This document shows, in pieces, positions 19,599 to 21,768 of a stretch of DNA of 21,768 nt. Position 1 is the first letter of the stretch, and each line of letters starts with the position of its first letter. Below the pieces are notes generated by a model. It worked only from the letters and a program-made list of their open reading frames with translations, had not been told where the DNA came from and did not search any database. Made by a program: the position numbers and the translations under genes. The stretch is taken from NCBI GenBank assembly GCA_009801015.1, contig VHZZ01002326.1, positions 48,382 through 70,149 of the forward strand, in the 5' to 3' direction. The DNA is from Silene noctiflora (Eukaryota > Streptophyta > Magnoliopsida > Caryophyllales > Caryophyllaceae).

Positions 19599-19603
19599 TG
19601 AAT

Positions 19604-20462
19604 TTATCAAAGGAAATGCAACAATGGAGTTTTGAAAATGTTTTTAGAGATATTTTGGTATTTTATAGTATGAAGAATGAATAAGAATGAATAAGATAAG
19701 AAGGAGATATGAACTAGATTTTCCCGAAATTTGCCTACCCATAAAACGCACTCGGTCTAGTGCCGAGTCCACTTGGTCGAGTATGGTGCACTCGATCGAG
19801 TGACTGAGTTCACTCGGTCGAGTGTCCGGTACTCGGCCTAGTACTAGCTTGTACTTGACATAGTGCTTCTTTATGGCTTGTAATTTCCGACTAGATACAA
19901 GAGGTATTATCCCTGCAACAAAAGAGTAAGGTTCGGAAGTTCACTGGCCATTGGTGACTCGTTCCGAGTTAGATTACACATCATTACACTTACCACTTCT
20001 GATATACTATTTCTACACTAACAACGAGTCTACTAGTATCCGCTACCACATTGTATTCCAATGATAGTACTAACATGATCCACACATATATACGACATTA
20101 GGATGCCCAAAACAATGAAATCGATGCTCATCATATACCGACTTCTAATATCCACTTTTTAAAACTCATTACATATACCACATTCTTCATCCAACTTTAT
20201 ACATGTTAATGTACATCGCAACATTAATGACTACATTATGCTAGAAATCAACAACTCACCATAGCACAACAGACGTAAACACATCATGCTTCACATTGTG
20301 TTCACCCATACTCATAGTCACCCCGTAGTGCGCCGGTTAAGACAATACGCTATATTTGAAATAAGGGAGCCAAATCATCCAAAGCCAACCTTTTATTGTA
20401 CTTATGTCGGGTTCATTTTATTAGACACTTTTAGGTTCATTGGTTCAGGTTCAAAAATTGTT
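19604..20462 (-). other. Non-coding 5' interior with second palindrome array
   Basis: Palindrome variants of ACTCGGTCGAGT start at 19750, 19771, 19790, 19812 and 19831. GGTATTAT near 19903, followed by a degenerate GTTCGGAAGTTC, resembles a decayed LTR-start plus pre-PPT hairpin, so part may be an older LTR split by the solo insertion. No coding similarity is visible, and ORF 20286-20591 runs across the primer site and LTR. Confidence 0.45.
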
Positions 20463-20474
20463 GCTCTGATACCA
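20463..20474 (-). other. Primer-binding site, initiator Met tRNA
   Basis: GCTCTGATACCA is the reverse complement of TGGTATCAGAGC, which is complementary to the 3' end of plant initiator Met tRNA. It is separated by three bases from the LTR beginning at 20478, and it fixes the element orientation as minus. Confidence 0.88.
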
Positions 20475-20477
20475 CTT

Positions 20478-21768
20478 TGTAACACCCTCTCTTACCCGAC
20501 CAAGATAATCGGGAGTGTCACCACCTCAAGTTCCCGAGGAAATGAATCAGAACTTCAATTAAGCAACATTTTATATAAAATACATGTTTAGTGAATTACA
20601 TACATGAATAATACAATATACCAGTTTCATACTACTACAACCTTTCTAATGAAAACTACGTCGACTAGCATGTGACAATTGGAATAAACACCAATGCTGG
20701 TGTCTCAACCCGTCCTGCTCGTCACTAAGTCCAAACGTGTGCTCAAACTACTCCCCATATGACTGGAAATATCATATGGTTCTTCACAGTCCACCCCGAT
20801 TAAAGAAGGCGACAGTTACACATTACCAACACATGTCAGTTTCGATAATACAAACACTCACGAGATAACATGTGAATATGAACATGAAATGTAATAATGA
20901 AACACACGAGTCACAAGTCTCCATCCGCCACAAATCCACATCCATATAACTCAGTGACGGCATCGCAACACCGCCACCAAACAGTTAAATCGCAGCCCGT
21001 AAAACAGGTCTCCCGAACCGTCATACGTCTCCTCAACAACCACACAACACAACCTCAACTCCACTAATAACCTCCAACATCCACCAACAATCACATGTAT
21101 GCAATATGCAACACAACAAGCCACGTATACGAATTTCTCATGAGACACGAACCTCAAGTATGCCATGAACAAGTATACCACAATTATTTTTACTCTTTAA
21201 TTCACCATATCTCATTATCATGTTATAATGAGGTTCCAACAACAATATGAGACTCACATTAATCATCCAACATCATGTTATAATGCAATATTACATCTAC
21301 CACAGAATTAATGGCAATGAACACATCAGTAAGCATTCATATTACCAAAACCGAGTTGGGAAATCCTACCTTTTAGCAAACTCCGTAAGCAACTCGAGAC
21401 AACCAAGAAACCGTCTCGTCCTACATAACTCACATAATTATCATCAAAACACATCCTGTACTCTTATATTATATAAAACCCCTTATTATTATCTTTTAAT
21501 TACTCATAATAGTAATTATATTCACTAATTAACATTACCAATAAAAACCCCAAATGTTATGGTTTGATAAAAGATAATGAAAAAGGTGAGATTTAACTTA
21601 CAAAGGGTAGATCGGGAAAAAGGTAAGGGAAAGGATGCATCATCTACAAACTCAAACTTAGATTCCACGGAATGGTGTTTGGGATAGTTTTAGAGAGAAG
21701 GGAGAGTGTTAGTTTGAGGGCTTTAGAGAGAGAGAGAGGGGGGAAACGATTTAGTGTTAGGTGGATTT
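20478..21768 (-). mobile_element. 5' LTR of the minus-strand element, cut by the window end
   Basis: It begins TGTAACACCCTCTCTTACCC and follows the LTR 11105-12773 closely to the window end, including a GA microsatellite near 21725. It lacks the segment equal to 11620-11772 (153 bases), which contains the GC-rich block. By comparison with the other LTR about 225 bases remain outside the window. The small ORFs here are not genes. Confidence 0.88.

Larger units (their letters stand above)
11105..21768 (-). mobile_element. Minus-strand LTR retrotransposon with nested insertions; runs off the window
   Basis: The 3' LTR is at the left (11105-12773) with a PPT beside it. The 5' LTR begins at 20478 with a Met-initiator primer site beside it. 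The two LTRs are the same family: 5 mismatches in a 76-base stretch aligned by eye (11244-11319 versus 20627-20702). The interior is about 7.7 kb, or about 4.86 kb after removing two solo LTRs with their duplicated target sites. It shows no gag, protease, RT, RNase H or integrase of the chromovirus kind, only an ATHILA-like ORF and non-coding DNA. It therefore looks like a large non-autonomous derivative. The interior may also contain pieces of other elements. Confidence 0.7.

Noticed and set aside
19371..19842. Palindrome arrays as a CRISPR-like or satellite array
   Set aside because: Intervening sequence is only about 7-13 bases, units are palindromic and variable, and the setting is a plant LTR.
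20286..20591. 101-residue plus-strand ORF
   Set aside because: It crosses the primer-binding site and the LTR start of a minus-strand element.

Overview
The window looks like intergenic DNA from a flowering plant. It is made almost entirely of LTR retrotransposons in various states of decay and nested inside one another. I see no intact host gene, no rRNA or tRNA and no CRISPR array. The evidence is plant-type Ty3/gypsy chromovirus integrase plus chromodomain, Ty1/copia pol, LTRs of about 1.2-1.7 kb with TG...CA ends, an initiator-Met tRNA primer site, Stowaway-like MITE ends, and long AT-rich non-coding stretches. I cannot place the organism more precisely.

Layout. (1) 1-2828, plus strand: 3' end of a Tekay/Del-like chromovirus, with integrase, chromodomain, polypurine tract (PPT) and a complete 3' LTR at 1635-2828. 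All 19 ambiguous bases of the window lie here. (2) 2829-8326, plus strand: a decayed Ty1/copia element with leader, gag, protease, integrase, RT, RNase H and 3' LTR. Its 5' LTR is not in the window; the chromovirus LTR directly abuts its leader. (3) 8327-9821: AT-rich DNA with MITE remnants and no convincing gene. (4) 9822-11104, minus strand: part of another chromovirus-type LTR, cut off by the next element. (5) 11105 to the window end, minus strand: a large LTR element. Its 3' LTR is 11105-12773, its 5' LTR starts at 20478 and runs off the window, and its primer-binding site is 20463-20474. Its interior has no recognisable gag-pol. It holds one broken ORF resembling the ATHILA ORF-1 family (17394 to 14340) and two solo LTRs with perfect 5-bp target-site duplications: 14946-16452 (GTCTC) and 18267-19598 (TGAAT).

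Points most worth a second look. The copia LTR seems to carry the gag start codon followed directly by a consensus splice donor, which matches in frame an acceptor in the leader. Five chromovirus-type LTRs share a hairpin near their 3' end, three with a GNRA-type loop. A second hairpin with a compensatory base-pair change lies just upstream of the PPT. Arrays of a 12-bp palindrome (ACTCGGTCGAGT type) recur in several LTRs and internal regions. Finally, an ATHILA-type ORF sits between LTRs of chromovirus type.

All similarity statements are by eye and from memory of the families; no alignment or database search was run.
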